Assembly (NCBI GenBank): GCA_018136815.1
Contig: CM030932.1
Coordinates: 6,936,230 to 7,000,229, forward strand
Length of the DNA: 64,000 nt
DNA from: Isochrysis galbana
Lineage: Eukaryota > Haptophyta > Isochrysidales > Isochrysidaceae
Direction: 5' to 3'
The stretch's first letter is position 1. Each line of letters starts with the position of its first letter. The position numbers and the translations under genes were made by a program. This document shows positions 63,570-64,000 of the stretch, piece after piece. The notes beneath the pieces were generated by a model, which was not told where the DNA came from, made no database searches, and saw only the letters and a list, made by a program, of their open reading frames with translations.

Positions 63570-64000
63570 TAGGCGGCGTCTGTCTAATTCGGCGAGGGGC
63601 CGGTCTGTCAGTGTGAGTTCGAGCTCGGGTTCTCGTTGTGACTCCTTCGGGGAGTACAGCCAGGAGTAGTATCTTCTGAATTCCCTTCGAATGCCTTTGT
63701 CGGACGTCGTGGTGTTGTGTTCAGAGTGCCCGGGATTGTCCCAGTCGTTGGTCATGAAGATTTCTTTGATGTTTCCACCCCATTTCCGTTGTTTGAGCTT
63801 TTTAAAGAATTCCTTAGAGTGAAGGTCTTCTTGGCGAAGTTTGGCGTGCGGTGTGCTCTCCGTATTTGGCTTGGAATTGTTGCGCGCAATCCTCGTTGAC
63901 CGCTATGTGCCATGGGCCTCGCGCTGAGCGGGCCCAAAAGTCTGGCTCGGGGTCCACGCCCTCGAGTTCGAGAAGAAGCTCGACGATGGCGGCATACGCC
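63570..64000 (-). mobile_element. LINE ORF2 fragment, upstream of reverse transcriptase
   Basis: Minus-strand reading, in order: AYAAIVELLLELEGVDPEPD, FWARSARGPWHIAVNED, then after a frameshift near 63850 KLRQEDLHSKEFFKKLKQRK, NDWDNPGHSEHNTTTSDKG, RREFRRYYSWLYSPKESQ, DRPLAELDRRRL. It is parallel to the copy at 61429-61746 but only moderately similar, so it is a different element of the same clade. It runs off the window end. Confidence 0.8.

Overview
The window is nuclear DNA of a eukaryote, most likely a unicellular alga with a secondary plastid; a haptophyte-like alga is my best guess (inference). The evidence is short GT-AG introns of about 95-260 bp, proteins found only in eukaryotes (MSH5, PSMD5, a JMJD4-type hydroxylase, a DDT/WHIM chromatin protein, FAAH), a bestrophin-type channel with a signal-peptide-like leader, high GC content, long G/C and purine tracts, and many retroposons. 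No bacterial operons, rRNA, CRISPR array or convincing tRNA were found.

Layout, left to right: end of a disordered Ser/Pro-rich protein (9-1208, +); PA-domain RING-H2 protein (2350-3666, -); four-helix membrane protein of Orai-like layout (5290-6219, +); several small doubtful ORFs (7017-10971); DDT/WHIM chromatin-remodelling subunit (13410-16583, -); a repeat block with a truncated LTR and a 0.2-kb tandem repeat (17.4-20.1 kb); a seven-exon NIT-domain membrane protein kinase (21136-25932, +); bestrophin (27406-28816, -); a P-loop kinase (31687-32607, -); MSH5 (34978-38007, -); a nested transposon block (38.1-42.06 kb); an MFS symporter (43044-44716, -) divergent from JMJD4 (44928-47041, +); PSMD5 (50634-52321, -); FAAH (54273-56738, -); a Cys-module membrane protein (59179-60864, +); and a nest of LINE, LTR and retroposon pieces (61.4-64 kb).

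The genes do not form one pathway; they are ordinary dispersed nuclear genes. The most unusual gene is the NIT-domain receptor-like kinase, which joins a sensor domain best known from bacteria to a eukaryotic Ser/Thr kinase through two predicted membrane segments. Its exons join in frame at every junction.

The rest of the window records transposition. I can support (a) an LTR family with TG...CA ends and 5-bp target duplications, seen as two solo LTRs and one truncated copy; (b) a GC-rich non-coding retroposon family with a hairpin 5' end (AACTAAG...CTTAGTT) and 13-17-bp target duplications at three insertions; (c) a 545-bp inverted-repeat element with 8-bp duplications inside one of those retroposons; (d) a Tc1/mariner/pogo-like element with a TA duplication, interrupted by a solo LTR; and (e) LINE reverse-transcriptase fragments that served as targets for (a) and (b).
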